Positions 1 to 8,953 of a DNA stretch of 64,000 bases are shown piece after piece. The notes under the pieces were generated by a model, which saw only the letters and a list, made by a program, of their open reading frames with translations, was not told where the DNA came from and did not search any database. Location of the stretch: positions 620,001 to 684,000 of the forward strand of contig JBDVPM010000008.1 in assembly GCA_039968605.1 (NCBI GenBank), in the 5' to 3' direction. Source of the stretch: Alteripontixanthobacter sp. Lineage in GTDB: Bacteria > Pseudomonadota > Alphaproteobacteria > Sphingomonadales > Sphingomonadaceae. Position 1 is the stretch's first letter; every line of letters begins with the position of its first letter. A program made the translations under genes and the position numbers.

Positions 1-495
1 CAGCTGTTCAACAACCGCCTGCTGGACGAAATGCGGGAACGGGCAGGCGCGTCCTATTCGCCGCAAGTCGTGTCCGATTGGCCGGTGGAGCTGGACGAAG
101 GCGGCACGATCACTGCCATTGCACAGCTCAAACCGGAAGATGTGCCGGTGTTCTTCGCCGCAGCCGATACGATTGCCAACGATCTGGCGGTCAATCCGCC
201 CACGCGGGACGAATTGGAACGCGTTACCGAGCCGCTGCGCCAATTGATTAGCCGCGCCTCCACCGGAAACGGGTTCTGGATGTTCCAGCTGGAAGGAGCG
301 ACTTTCGATCCGCGCCGCATCGGCATGCTGAATTCGCTGCTCAACGATTATTCGCTGACCACCCCGGAACGCATGCAGGCCCTGGCGCGCAAATACCTCG
401 CCGCCCGGCCCGGCTGGCGTCTGGCGGTGATCCCCGAAGGGCAGGAATTGGCGCGCACCGTGCCGAGTTCGGGAGGCGCGGCCACGGGACGGTAA
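1..495 (+). CDS. M16 (insulinase-type) zinc peptidase, C-terminal end only
   Basis: The gene is cut by the left edge; 164 residues remain, reading in frame from base 1. The visible part (NNRLLDEMRERAGASYSP near its start) resembles the second, non-catalytic half of M16 peptidases. There the R..G.SYS segment supports substrate binding while the HxxEH zinc site lies in the first half, which is outside the window. Such proteins in alphaproteobacteria are usually periplasmic or membrane-associated and often come as pairs. The stop is followed by a 94-base gap to the next gene. The family call is from overall resemblance, because no catalytic residues are in view. Confidence 0.8.
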   Translation, partial: QLFNNRLLDEMRERAGASYSPQVVSDWPVELDEGGTITAIAQLKPEDVPVFFAAADTIANDLAVNPPTRDELERVTEPLRQLISRASTGNGFWMFQLEGATFDPRRIGMLNSLLNDYSLTTPERMQALARKYLAARPGWRLAVIPEGQELARTVPSSGGAATGR

Positions 496-589
496 AGCTC
501 CGCCTTGCGCGGGTGCAGCTTAATTGCGCTTGCGATAGGGGGTGGATTGCCCTTCAATAGCGGCCGAACTTAACGAACAGGCGCAATAC

Positions 590-1975
590 GTGGCACATAA
601 TTGGCAACCCGATAGCTGGAAATCGCACGAGGCGCGGCATTTGCCGCGTTACGAGGATGCAGCAGCGCTCCAATCGGCCGAAGATATGCTGGCCAACTAT
701 CCGCCGCTGGTCTTTGCCGGCGAAGCGCGGGCGTTGAAGGCCGATCTGGCCGAAGTGGCCGAGGGCAAGGCGTTCCTGCTGCAAGGCGGCGACTGCGCCG
801 AAAGTTTCGCCGAGTTCCACCCGAACAATATCCGCGACACCTTCCGCGTGATCCTGCAAATGGCGGTGGCGCTGACCTTCGCCAGCAAGCGTCCGGTGGT
901 GAAAGTGGGCCGGATGGCGGGGCAGTTCGCCAAGCCGCGCAGCAGCGATACCGAAACGCAAGGCGACGTGACCCTGCCGAGTTATTTCGGTGACAACGTC
1001 AACAGTATCGAATTTACCGCCGAAGGCCGCGCGACCGACCCGGCGCGCATGGTCAGCGCCTATAGCCAGGCGGCTGCAACGCTCAACCTGCTGCGCGCCT
1101 TTGCAGGCGGCGGCTATGCCAATTTGCGGCAGGTCCACCAGTGGACGCTCGATTTCATGGGCCGCAGCCCGTGGGCGGACAAGTTTGCGCAGACCGCCGA
1201 CCGGATTGGCGAAGCGCTCGATTTCATGGAAGCGTGCGGGATCGATCCCGAAACCGTGCCGCAATTGCAGGCCACCAGCTTCTACACCAGTCACGAGGCG
1301 CTGCTGCTGCCTTACGAACAGGCGCTTACCCGGCGCGACAGCCTGACCGGCGACTGGTACGATACCAGCGCCCATATGGTGTGGATCGGCGACCGCACGC
1401 GCTTCGACGGCAGTGCCCATATCGAATTTGCGCGCGGCATCGGCAATCCGCTCGGCATGAAATGCGGGCCCAGCCTCGAACCCGATGCATTGCTGCGCCT
1501 GCTCGATACGCTCAACCCTGCGCGCGAGGCGGGGCGGATTACACTGATCAGCCGCTTTGGCCATGACCAGGTGGAAGCCGGTCTGCCGAAATTGCTGCGC
1601 GCGGTGGAGCGCGAAGGCCATCCGGTGGTGTGGTCCTGCGATCCGATGCACGGCAATGTCGTGAAATCGGAAAGCGGCTACAAGACCCGTCCGTTCGACC
1701 GTATCCTGGCCGAAGTGAAGGGTTTTTTCGCGGTACACCGCGCCGAAGGCACCCATCCCGGCGGTATCCATATCGAGATGACCGGGCAGGATGTGACCGA
1801 ATGCGTCGGCGGCGCAGTGGCGATTACCGACGAAGGGCTGCGCGATCGCTATCACACGCATTGCGACCCGCGTCTTAACGCCGCGCAATCGCTGGAACTG
1901 GCGTTTCTGTTGGCCGAAATGCTCAATGAAGAGGCGGGTGCCGGGGGCAGCGGGCGGCAGGCAAACGCCGCCTGA
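590..1975 (+). CDS. Class II 3-deoxy-7-phosphoheptulonate (DAHP) synthase
   Basis: Catalyses phosphoenolpyruvate + erythrose 4-phosphate to DAHP, the first step of the shikimate pathway, in the cytoplasm. The 461-residue protein is of the plant/mycobacterial class II type: [11 protein letters not shown] (metal and substrate binding), [13 protein letters not shown], and the C-terminal DPMHGN and GGIHIEMTG segments are all present. The frame is open from a GTG at 542. I choose the GTG at 590 because the product then begins [10 protein letters not shown], where this family normally starts; the 16 residues before it look like untranslated leader. aroB and aroK of the same pathway lie in this window near 48 kb. 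No leader attenuator is obvious. Confidence 0.93.
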   Translation: MAHNWQPDSWKSHEARHLPRYEDAAALQSAEDMLANYPPLVFAGEARALKADLAEVAEGKAFLLQGGDCAESFAEFHPNNIRDTFRVILQMAVALTFASKRPVVKVGRMAGQFAKPRSSDTETQGDVTLPSYFGDNVNSIEFTAEGRATDPARMVSAYSQAAATLNLLRAFAGGGYANLRQVHQWTLDFMGRSPWADKFAQTADRIGEALDFMEACGIDPETVPQLQATSFYTSHEALLLPYEQALTRRDSLTGDWYDTSAHMVWIGDRTRFDGSAHIEFARGIGNPLGMKCGPSLEPDALLRLLDTLNPAREAGRITLISRFGHDQVEAGLPKLLRAVEREGHPVVWSCDPMHGNVVKSESGYKTRPFDRILAEVKGFFAVHRAEGTHPGGIHIEMTGQDVTECVGGAVAITDEGLRDRYHTHCDPRLNAAQSLELAFLLAEMLNEEAGAGGSGRQANAA

Positions 1976-2084
1976 CAAGCAATTGATTTATCCTGAGCTT
2001 CGGAACCTGACGCGCCTTGGCCCTTTAATCCGGGGAAAGTTTGCGCCATGTTCGTGCGCCAACCCGAACTAGCGGGAGAGAATA

Positions 2085-3332
2085 TTGCCAGAGCCCCAGC
2101 TCGAAACATCGTCCGGCCCCGATGTTCCATTGTCGCAGGCATTCAGGGCTACTCGCGAGCTGACTGAGGCGCTGGCGGCACCGCTTTCCGATGCGGATGC
2201 CACGCTGCAATCGATGGAAGATGCCTCGCCTGCCAAGTGGCATCTTGCGCATACGACGTGGTTTTTCGAAACATTCCTGCTGCGCGACCATTCGCCCGGT
2301 TACACGCTGTTCGACGAGCAATTCCCGTTCCTGTTCAACAGCTATTACGAGGCGGAGGGGGAGCGGATCGGCCGCTTCGCCCGCGGAATGCTGTCGCGCC
2401 CCACACTGGATCAAATCCGCGATTGGCGCGCGCATGTCGATGCGGCGATGGCCGATCTGCTGGACGATCCGGAGCGGGCCGAACTGGTCGCGCTGGGCAT
2501 CGCGCATGAACAGCAGCACCAGGAATTGCTGCTGACAGATATCAAGCATGCGCTGTTCCAGAACCCGCTCGGCCCGGCCATGTGGGCTCTGTCCGCCGTT
2601 GCAGCGCAAGGGCATGATCCGAACTGGCATTCCCACCCAGGCGGAATCGCCTTGATCGGCCATCACGGGGACAGCTTCGCCTATGATAATGAAGGCCCGC
2701 GCCACCGTGTCCTGCTCGAACCGTTCGCACTTCGCACGGCCCTCGTGACGAATGCCGAATGGGATCAGTTCATCGCCGATGGCGGCTACCGCGATGCCCG
2801 CCTTTGGCTGTCGGACGGCTGGGCCTGGGTAAATTCGGAAAAGATAGAGCGCCCGCTCTATTGGCGCGCGGATGAACAATTTACCCATGGCGGCTGGCAG
2901 ACCCGCGATCCGAACGCACCGGTAACCCACATTTCCTATTTCGAAGCGGATGCCTTTGCCACTTGGGCGGGTGCGCGCTTGCCCACCGAATTCGAATGGG
3001 AGGCTTTGGCGCGCAGCGGTGAGGGAGACGATTTCAGCGCCGATGGGGGCAACCAGCTGGACGGGGCTGCCGCGCTGCTGCCTCGTGGAGGCGCTTCCAT
3101 GTTCGGCGATTGCTGGCAGTTCACCCGTTCCGCCTATCTGCCCTATCCCCGCTTCGAGCCTGCGCCGGGTGCGGTGGGTGAATATAACGGGAAGTTCATG
3201 TGCGGGCAGGTGGTGCTGAAAGGCGCCAGCTGCGCCACGGCGCGCGGCCATTCGCGCGCCTCCTATCGCAACTTCTTCTATCCGCACCAACGCTGGCAAT
3301 TCACCGGCCTCAGGCTGGCCAAGGATATCTGA
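2085..3332 (+). CDS. egtB: EgtB, ergothioneine biosynthesis sulfoxide synthase
   Basis: Non-haem iron enzyme that joins a thiol donor to the imidazole of hercynine with O2, the committed C-S bond step of ergothioneine synthesis. An N-terminal DinB-like domain carries the iron ligands: H56 in the LAH motif, and H141 and H145 in HEQQHQELL. A C-terminal formylglycine-generating-enzyme-like domain follows (ARLPTEFEWE, then the end GLRLAKDI). The length of 415 residues is usual. The start is TTG, preceded by a good ribosome site GGGAG at 2074-2078. It overlaps egtD by one base (TGATG), so the two are probably translated together. Whether the sulfur donor is cysteine or gamma-glutamylcysteine cannot be told from sequence. 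Confidence 0.93.
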   Translation: MPEPQLETSSGPDVPLSQAFRATRELTEALAAPLSDADATLQSMEDASPAKWHLAHTTWFFETFLLRDHSPGYTLFDEQFPFLFNSYYEAEGERIGRFARGMLSRPTLDQIRDWRAHVDAAMADLLDDPERAELVALGIAHEQQHQELLLTDIKHALFQNPLGPAMWALSAVAAQGHDPNWHSHPGGIALIGHHGDSFAYDNEGPRHRVLLEPFALRTALVTNAEWDQFIADGGYRDARLWLSDGWAWVNSEKIERPLYWRADEQFTHGGWQTRDPNAPVTHISYFEADAFATWAGARLPTEFEWEALARSGEGDDFSADGGNQLDGAAALLPRGGASMFGDCWQFTRSAYLPYPRFEPAPGAVGEYNGKFMCGQVVLKGASCATARGHSRASYRNFFYPHQRWQFTGLRLAKDI

Positions 3333-4318
3333 TGACTGACAAACAGGGTTTGGCCCTCGTCGATCTGGACGAGGATGGGGTGGACCGCGCCTTTCGCGCC
3401 GATGTGCTGACAGGGCTGCGGCAACCGCAAAAGGCTGTTCCGGCGCGCTGGCTGTATGACGATGCCGGATCGCAATTGTTCGAGGATATCACGCAGATAC
3501 CCGAATATTACCCGACGCGTGCGGAAACCGAGATATTGGAGGACCGCGAGCACGACTTTGCCGAGGCGATCGGGCCGGGCAGGGCGGTGGTCGAATTTGG
3601 CTCCGGCTCTTCGGTAAAGACGCCGCTATTGCTCCGGGCGATCGATCCCGCCGCTTACGTCCCGCTCGATATTGCAGGCGATTTCCTGCGCGCTGCGGCG
3701 GCCGATTTGCAGGAGAAGTTTCCCGCTCTACCGATCTACCCGGTCGAAGCGGATTTCATGCGCGAGGTCGCTCTGCCCGAAGCTGTGGCGGATATGCCAA
3801 AGCTGGGCTTCTTCCCCGGCTCCACCATCGGCAACATGGTGCCGCGCACCGCAACCGATTTGCTGCGCACGATGCGGGCGACGCTGGGGGAAAGCTCCAA
3901 GCTGCTGATCGGCATGGATCTGATCAAGCAGCCGGACGTTCTGGAAGCGGCTTATGACGATGCCGGCGGGGTGACCGCGGAGTTCAATCTGAACCTGGCG
4001 CGCCGGATCAACCGCGAACTGGGTGGCAGCATTCCGGTCGAGACCTTTACCCACGTGGCGCGCTGGAACGACGATTTTGCGCGGGTCGAGATGCATCTGG
4101 AAGCGCGGCAGGACGTAAACTTCGAGGTGTCGGGAGAAGCCTTCGAAATGGCGCAAGGCGACACTATCCATACCGAAAACAGCCACAAATTCAGTCGTCA
4201 CAGTTCGGCAACGCTGCTGATGGCCGGCGGCTGGACGCCTGTGCAACGTTGGCTGGACAAGGAGCAGCGCTTCTCGGTCATTCTGGCCGAAGCCACCATT
4301 CCGCGCAGCGCGCCTTGA
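3332..4318 (+). CDS. egtD: EgtD, L-histidine N-alpha-methyltransferase
   Basis: SAM-dependent enzyme that trimethylates histidine to hercynine, the substrate of the egtB product just upstream. The 328-residue protein shows VEFGSGSSVKT (SAM loop), YVPLDIAGDFL and FFPGSTIGN, all characteristic of this family. The ATG at 3332 shares its A with the egtB stop codon. The frame is open further upstream, but that part overlaps egtB and is not family-like. The 3' end overlaps the next gene by four bases. With egtB this gives the two-gene minimal ergothioneine pathway; no egtA, egtC or egtE homologue is visible nearby. Confidence 0.94.
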   Translation: MTDKQGLALVDLDEDGVDRAFRADVLTGLRQPQKAVPARWLYDDAGSQLFEDITQIPEYYPTRAETEILEDREHDFAEAIGPGRAVVEFGSGSSVKTPLLLRAIDPAAYVPLDIAGDFLRAAAADLQEKFPALPIYPVEADFMREVALPEAVADMPKLGFFPGSTIGNMVPRTATDLLRTMRATLGESSKLLIGMDLIKQPDVLEAAYDDAGGVTAEFNLNLARRINRELGGSIPVETFTHVARWNDDFARVEMHLEARQDVNFEVSGEAFEMAQGDTIHTENSHKFSRHSSATLLMAGGWTPVQRWLDKEQRFSVILAEATIPRSAP

Positions 4319-5274
4319 CGCAGCCGATCGCGATTGTCGGCGCAGGCATGGCCGGGCTCGCTTGCGCCACGAGGCTGGCCGAGCGCGGCGAGCAGGTTGT
4401 ATTGTTCGACAAGGGGCGCGGGCCGGGTGGACGGATGTCCGCCAGGCGCGCGAGCGTGCAGGGCGAGACTGTGCGGTTCGATCACGGTGCGCAGTATTTT
4501 ACCGCGCGCGATGACCGGTTTCGCAAGCAGGTTCAGGACTGGCAAGCCAATGGCATCGCCGCCCCGTGGCCAGCGGCGGGCGAAAATTCATGGGTCGGCA
4601 CACCCGCGATGAATGCCCCTATCCGGGCGATGGCCGACAGTCTGGATGTGGAATGGGGCGCCAGGGTCGAAGCGGCCAAGCGGCAGGACCCACAAACGGG
4701 CGAGGGCTGGTGCGTTCGCATCGGCGAGCGGGAGTTGCCATTCGAGCGGCTGGTGATCGCCGTGCCTGCCGAGCAGGTTTCGCCGCTCTTGCAAGGTGCG
4801 GCACCGGATCTGGCGAAGCTGGCGCAGGAGGCGCGCTCCGACCCCTGCTGGGCGCTGATGCTTTCTTTTGCCGAGAAACTGCCTGTTTCGCAGGATGTTC
4901 TGCGATCCAGCGAAGGCCCGATATCATGGGCGGCGCGGGATAGCGCCAAGCCCGGGCGGGCCGAAGGCGAACGCTGGGTAGTACACGCCAGCGCCGAAGT
5001 CTCGCGCGAGATACTGGAAGTGCCTTCGCAAGTAGCCGAGCGCGAAATTCGCGAACGGTTCTTCGCCTTGGCAGCCGCCGCTCCGGTGGAGCCAATCCAC
5101 CAGGCTGCGCATCGCTGGCGGTTTGCGAAGGTAGCGCCCGCCAAGACAGCGCACCATGCAATCTGGGATCGGGAGCGCGGCATCGGCCTCGCTGGCGATT
5201 GGCTGGTCGGACCAAGGGTGGAGGATGCCTGGCTGTCGGGAAGGGCACTGGCGGACATGATCGCACCGGGCTGA
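4315..5274 (+). CDS. FAD-dependent oxidoreductase, renalase/amine-oxidase type
   Basis: Predicted flavoprotein of 319 residues. The N-terminus has a Rossmann FAD site (AIVGAGMAGLACATRLAERG), then an acidic residue and the GPGGRMSARR segment of amine-oxidase-like flavoproteins. A C-terminal second FAD-contacting segment reads GIGLAGDWLVGPRVEDAW. I choose the TTG at 4315 because it overlaps the egtD stop (TTGA) and puts the FAD motif at the very N-terminus; the frame extends upstream only inside egtD. Being third in the egtBD unit suggests co-expression and perhaps a redox role around ergothioneine. That role is inference, since renalase-like proteins have diverse or unknown substrates. Confidence 0.82.
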   Translation: MTQPIAIVGAGMAGLACATRLAERGEQVVLFDKGRGPGGRMSARRASVQGETVRFDHGAQYFTARDDRFRKQVQDWQANGIAAPWPAAGENSWVGTPAMNAPIRAMADSLDVEWGARVEAAKRQDPQTGEGWCVRIGERELPFERLVIAVPAEQVSPLLQGAAPDLAKLAQEARSDPCWALMLSFAEKLPVSQDVLRSSEGPISWAARDSAKPGRAEGERWVVHASAEVSREILEVPSQVAEREIRERFFALAAAAPVEPIHQAAHRWRFAKVAPAKTAHHAIWDRERGIGLAGDWLVGPRVEDAWLSGRALADMIAPG

Positions 5275-5321
5275 ACCCTGCGTTCATGGCACCGCAGGGC
5301 ATTGGTCCCTATATTGCCACA

Positions 5322-6008
5322 ATGACATTCGCCGATATCTGGAACGGGATCGCCGCGCTGATCCGCGAAATCCCGCAATCGAGCTTGCTGATCTTCACCG
5401 TGGCGGCCTTGGTGGGAAGCTGGCTGGGCGCGGTAATGGTGCGCCGGCGGGTCGCCAGCGGAAGGCTGATCAGCGCGGTGAGCACGTTGATGCTGGGCGG
5501 CGTGCTGGTTCTGGTGGTCCTGCAAATGTCCCGCTTCGATCCGCGCCTGGACGTGTCGATGCCGGAGCTGGGCTTGCCGGAGCAGGTTGTCGCCGGGGGT
5601 GAAACGCGCATTCCCATGGCGCGCGACGGTCATTTCTGGCTGGAGGCCGAGGTGAATGGAACCGCCGGAGCATTCATGGTCGATACGGGCGCTACGCTGA
5701 CATCGCTATCGCCCGATATGGCCACGCGCGCCGGTCTGGAGCCGCGCGATGGCGGGATGCCGGTCATTCTGAAGACCGCGAACGGGTCCGTCGCAGCCAA
5801 GCTGACTACCATCGAAACGCTCGCCTTTGGCAGCATCGATGCGCGCGGGTTGGATGCAGTGATTGTCCCGGGGCTGGAAGGGACGAATGTGATCGGCATG
5901 AACCTGCTGTCACGGCTGGGTTCTTGGCGTGTGGAGCAAAATACAATGATCCTGGTGCCGAACAGCGCCGATCGGGTCGGTTCGGCGGGCATATCGGTTC
6001 AGCAATAG
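5322..6008 (+). CDS. Membrane-anchored retropepsin-like aspartic protease (TIGR02281 type)
   Basis: A 228-residue protein with two predicted membrane segments (about residues 20-41 and 49-69), followed by a periplasmic retropepsin-like domain. The catalytic motif is FMVDTGATLTSLS with Asp121, and the domain ends with NVIGMNLLSRLGSW, the usual second half of the fold. Such proteins are common in alphaproteobacteria and are classed as clan AA proteases; their substrates are largely unknown. An ATG at 5286 in the same frame is an alternative start. The last ten bases overlap the convergent response-regulator gene. Confidence 0.82.
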   Translation: MTFADIWNGIAALIREIPQSSLLIFTVAALVGSWLGAVMVRRRVASGRLISAVSTLMLGGVLVLVVLQMSRFDPRLDVSMPELGLPEQVVAGGETRIPMARDGHFWLEAEVNGTAGAFMVDTGATLTSLSPDMATRAGLEPRDGGMPVILKTANGSVAAKLTTIETLAFGSIDARGLDAVIVPGLEGTNVIGMNLLSRLGSWRVEQNTMILVPNSADRVGSAGISVQQ

Positions 6009-6460
6009 CGCGGCTTGTCCGATTGAGGAGGCCGTTTGCGCCCACCTTCCATTGTTACCAATTCGTCAAGTTCTACATGACCCGGACGCCCGCGGCGGCG
6101 TTTGAGGTTCTGCGCCACTTTCAGTTTTAGAAACTTCGGATCGAACGGTTTGCGGATGTAATCCTGCGCCCCGTAATAACGTGCCTGCGCCTCGTCCTGT
6201 TCCCCCGTCATCGCGGTCAGCATGACCACCGGAAGATCATAGAACTTGGCCGATTTCCGCAGTTGTCTCAGCAGTTCACCGCCTGACATTCCGGGCATGT
6301 CGTGGTCCAGCAGCAACAGATCTGGGCGGCGCCATTTCAGCAGGTCCAGCGCCTTCTCGCCATCGCTGACCCAGCCGCAGGCGTAGCCTGCTTCGATCAA
6401 TATGCTGGAGGCGTGTTCGCCAATCAGATCGTCGTCATCCACTACCAGAATTGATGGCAT
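5999..6460 (-). CDS. Single-domain response regulator (CheY-like receiver)
   Basis: A 153-residue receiver with no output domain. The acidic pocket is at residues 8-11, the phosphoacceptor is Asp52 (LLLLDHDMPG), Thr82 sits in VVMLTA and Lys104 in the RKPF turn, so it should be phosphorylatable. About 30 basic residues follow the receiver. I use the ATG at 6460 because MPSILVVDDDD is the normal receiver N-terminus; the longer frame has no matching family sequence. No histidine kinase is adjacent, so the partner is unknown. It converges with and overlaps the aspartic protease gene by 10 bases. Confidence 0.88.
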   Translation of the reverse strand: MPSILVVDDDDLIGEHASSILIEAGYACGWVSDGEKALDLLKWRRPDLLLLDHDMPGMSGGELLRQLRKSAKFYDLPVVMLTAMTGEQDEAQARYYGAQDYIRKPFDPKFLKLKVAQNLKRRRGRPGHVELDELVTMEGGRKRPPQSDKPRYC

Positions 6461-6630
6461 TATCTGCTTCCCGTAAGTTGGTGTGCCGTGTGAAAAACGC
6501 GCACCTTGCAGAACGATTGTAGGCTCGCCGCACGGCATCCGGGCAAGGCCGGAAAAGTTTCCTCGCGTTGCCGAGCAAACGCCTTTTATGCGGCTTGCAT
6601 GGGTGGGGCGCGGCTGGCACTCGCTCCGCG

Positions 6631-7446
6631 ATGAACGATCAATCGGCAGACAAGCGAGTCCTGAACCTTTCAGGCGTGCGAAACTTTCGCGATTACGGCG
6701 GTTATGCCGTGGCCGGAGGGGGGCGCGTCAAGCGCGGTATGCTGTGGCGATCGGGCGAACATGGCGAGGCGAGCGATACCGATCTCGATCATATTGCCGC
6801 GCTGGACTTGCGCTATATCGTCGACCTTCGCGGCAATGGCGAGCGCGAGGTATCGCCCTGCCGCCGCCACCCCGATTTCGACGGTGAAGTGCTGTTCTAC
6901 GACGGCGAGACCGGCGGACTGGCGCCTTTGCTGGAACAGAACGATGGCACCATGACCGAGGAATATGCCCATCGGGCGATGGAGGCGATCTATGCCGACC
7001 TGCCGAACCGCGAGAACTTGCTGTGGATTTTCCGCCGCTACTTCGCCTCGCTGAACCATGCGGCCGGCTCTGCGCCCGGCACGGCGGTTGGTGGAAATCT
7101 TATCCATTGTCACGCGGGCAAGGACCGCACCGGAATGGCGGTGGCGCTGTTGCACCATGCATTGGGCGTGCATCCCGACGATGCAATGGCCGATTTCCTG
7201 ATGACCAATGCGGCCAGCGATATCGATGCGCAGGTGGCCCGCAAAGCCGAAGGAATGCGCAAGAAATTCGGCCCGATGGAGGATGAGGCGGTGCGCGTTT
7301 TCATGGGCGTGGACGAACGCTATCTGCTCGCCGCGCGCCGGGCTGTGGAGGAAAGCCACGGTTCGCTGGACGCATTCCTGTCCGATGTGCTGAACGTGGA
7401 CGATGCAAGGCGCGATGCCTTGCGCTTGCATTGGATCGAAGCGTAA
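6631..7446 (+). CDS. Tyrosine/serine protein phosphatase (Y_phosphatase3-like)
   Basis: A 271-residue cysteine-dependent phosphatase. The P-loop is HCHAGKDRTG, with nucleophile Cys160 and the loop arginine. The N-terminal VRNFRDYGGY and IVDLRGNGERE segments are typical of bacterial tyrosine phosphatases of this group. The GKDRTG form of the loop is also seen in enzymes that act on phosphoinositides, so the natural substrate is open. Start ATG 6631 is chosen over an in-frame codon at 6568 because the extension is arginine- and glycine-rich shadow sequence. It stands alone between a divergent response regulator and trxB. Confidence 0.86.
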   Translation: MNDQSADKRVLNLSGVRNFRDYGGYAVAGGGRVKRGMLWRSGEHGEASDTDLDHIAALDLRYIVDLRGNGEREVSPCRRHPDFDGEVLFYDGETGGLAPLLEQNDGTMTEEYAHRAMEAIYADLPNRENLLWIFRRYFASLNHAAGSAPGTAVGGNLIHCHAGKDRTGMAVALLHHALGVHPDDAMADFLMTNAASDIDAQVARKAEGMRKKFGPMEDEAVRVFMGVDERYLLAARRAVEESHGSLDAFLSDVLNVDDARRDALRLHWIEA

Positions 7447-7497
7447 CCAGATCGCTTCCCAAGCGAACACCCATCTTACGAATTGCAGGATTATCGA

Positions 7498-8478
7498 ATG
7501 GCAACCCACCGTACCAAGATGCTCATCATCGGCTCCGGCCCGGCTGGATACAGCGCCGCTATCTATGGCGCGCGCGCGATGATGGAGCCGATCGTGGTGC
7601 AGGGCCTGCAGCCCGGCGGCCAGCTGACGATCACCACCGATGTCGAGAATTATCCCGGCTTCGCGGACGTGATCCAGGGGCCGTGGCTGATGGAGCAGAT
7701 GCAGAAACAGGCCGAGCATGTCGGCACGCGAATGCTGTGGGATACGATCGTGGAGGCCGATCTGGAAAGCGGCCCGCCATGGCGCGCGATAGGCGACAGC
7801 GGCGATGAATATATCGGCGATACGTTGGTGATCGCGACGGGGGCTCAGGCGAAATGGCTGGGCGTGCCGGGTGAACAGGAATTGGGCGGCAAGGGCGTGA
7901 GCGCCTGCGCGACCTGCGACGGGTTCTTCTATCGCGGCAAGAAAGTTGTCGTGATCGGCGGCGGCAATACGGCGGTGGAGGAAGCTCTTTATCTGACCAA
8001 CCATTCCGACGATGTGACGCTGATCCACCGGCGCGATGAGCTGCGCTCGGAAAAGATCCTGCAGGAACGGCTGTTCCAGTCGGACAAGATCACCCCGCTA
8101 TGGAACAAGACGGTCGATAGTTTCCAGGCTGGCGAGGATGGTTCGCTGTCGCATCTGGTGCTGAAGGATACGCAGACCGGCGAGACATCTACCTTCGATG
8201 CCGACGGTGCGTTCGTGGCTATCGGGCACGCGCCCGCCACGGAACTGTTCAAGGGCAAGCTGCCGATGGACGATGGCGGCTATTTGTTGGTGGAAGCGGG
8301 CACCCCCAAGACCGCGCTGCCCGGCGTGTTCGCTTGCGGGGACGTGATGGACCACACCTATCGTCAAGCGGTGACCGCTGCCGGCACGGGCTGCATGGCG
8401 GCACTGGATGCGGAAAAATTCCTCGCCACGATGGATTTCGCCAAGGAAGAGGCGCAGCAGGCCGAAGCAGCGGAGTAA
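7498..8478 (+). CDS. trxB: Thioredoxin-disulfide reductase
   Basis: Flavoenzyme that passes electrons from NADPH to thioredoxin in the cytoplasm. The 326-residue protein has the FAD site GSGPAGYSAAIYGARA, the NADPH site VVIGGGNTAVEEAL, and the redox-active pair C137-A-T-C140. GVFACGDVMDHTYRQA near the C-terminus is the second FAD contact. ATG 7498 follows a short ribosome site (GCAGGA, 7485-7490); the TTG at 7483 would overlap that site. A glutamate/alanine-rich tail of about 12 residues follows the conserved end. The gene has its own 51-base gap from the phosphatase gene. Confidence 0.97.
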   Translation: MATHRTKMLIIGSGPAGYSAAIYGARAMMEPIVVQGLQPGGQLTITTDVENYPGFADVIQGPWLMEQMQKQAEHVGTRMLWDTIVEADLESGPPWRAIGDSGDEYIGDTLVIATGAQAKWLGVPGEQELGGKGVSACATCDGFFYRGKKVVVIGGGNTAVEEALYLTNHSDDVTLIHRRDELRSEKILQERLFQSDKITPLWNKTVDSFQAGEDGSLSHLVLKDTQTGETSTFDADGAFVAIGHAPATELFKGKLPMDDGGYLLVEAGTPKTALPGVFACGDVMDHTYRQAVTAAGTGCMAALDAEKFLATMDFAKEEAQQAEAAE

Positions 8479-8506
8479 CTCCCCTGCCATTCGGCCTGCC
8501 AGCCAT

Positions 8507-8953
8507 TTAGTGCAGGTCGAATACCAGCACAGTCGCGTGCACGATCAACGCGATCAGCACCACGCTGGACAGCGCAAACAGGATGAAGCGCACGATTACC
8601 TTGTTGGCAGTCACCTGGATCAGCGAATGCGCGACGCGCAGGCCGACATATATCCACGCCAGCAGCGCGTTCACCTCATGCCCCGTATCGGCGACCGCCA
8701 GCAGGATCGCCACGGCATAGAAGACCGTCGGCTGTTCATGCAGATGGTTGTAATTATCGGCCTTCCAATTGACCCGGTCGGGCAGTTTTTCGCGCAGGCC
8801 CGGACCGGTGGTGCCAACCAGCTTGGAAGCATCGAGTTCCGGCGAGTTTTGCATCGCCGGGATCCGCGTGGCGTACATCCATGCCCACATGATCATCGTC
8901 CAGATCATCAGCGCCACAACCGGCTGCAGCATGGCGTAATCAACGTTGGGCAT
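8507..8953 (-). CDS. MAPEG-family membrane protein (distal copy)
   Basis: A 148-residue protein with about four membrane helices. It resembles the MAPEG family (membrane-associated eicosanoid and glutathione metabolism proteins), with the central DRVNWKADNYNHLHEQPTVF segment typical of bacterial members. It starts with ATG one base into the stop of its upstream neighbour (TGATG), so translation is probably coupled. The two neighbours are clearly paralogous, sharing W(K)A.NY.HL.EQPT.FY and AWIYV.LR..HS. Bacterial MAPEG proteins are mostly uncharacterised; a glutathione or lipid substrate would be a guess. Confidence 0.82.
   Translation of the reverse strand: MPNVDYAMLQPVVALMIWTMIMWAWMYATRIPAMQNSPELDASKLVGTTGPGLREKLPDRVNWKADNYNHLHEQPTVFYAVAILLAVADTGHEVNALLAWIYVGLRVAHSLIQVTANKVIVRFILFALSSVVLIALIVHATVLVFDLH

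Noticed and set aside
554-1978. 474-residue open frame antisense to DAHP synthase
   Set aside because: It mirrors codon bias of the GC-rich real gene, has no family resemblance and no ribosome site.
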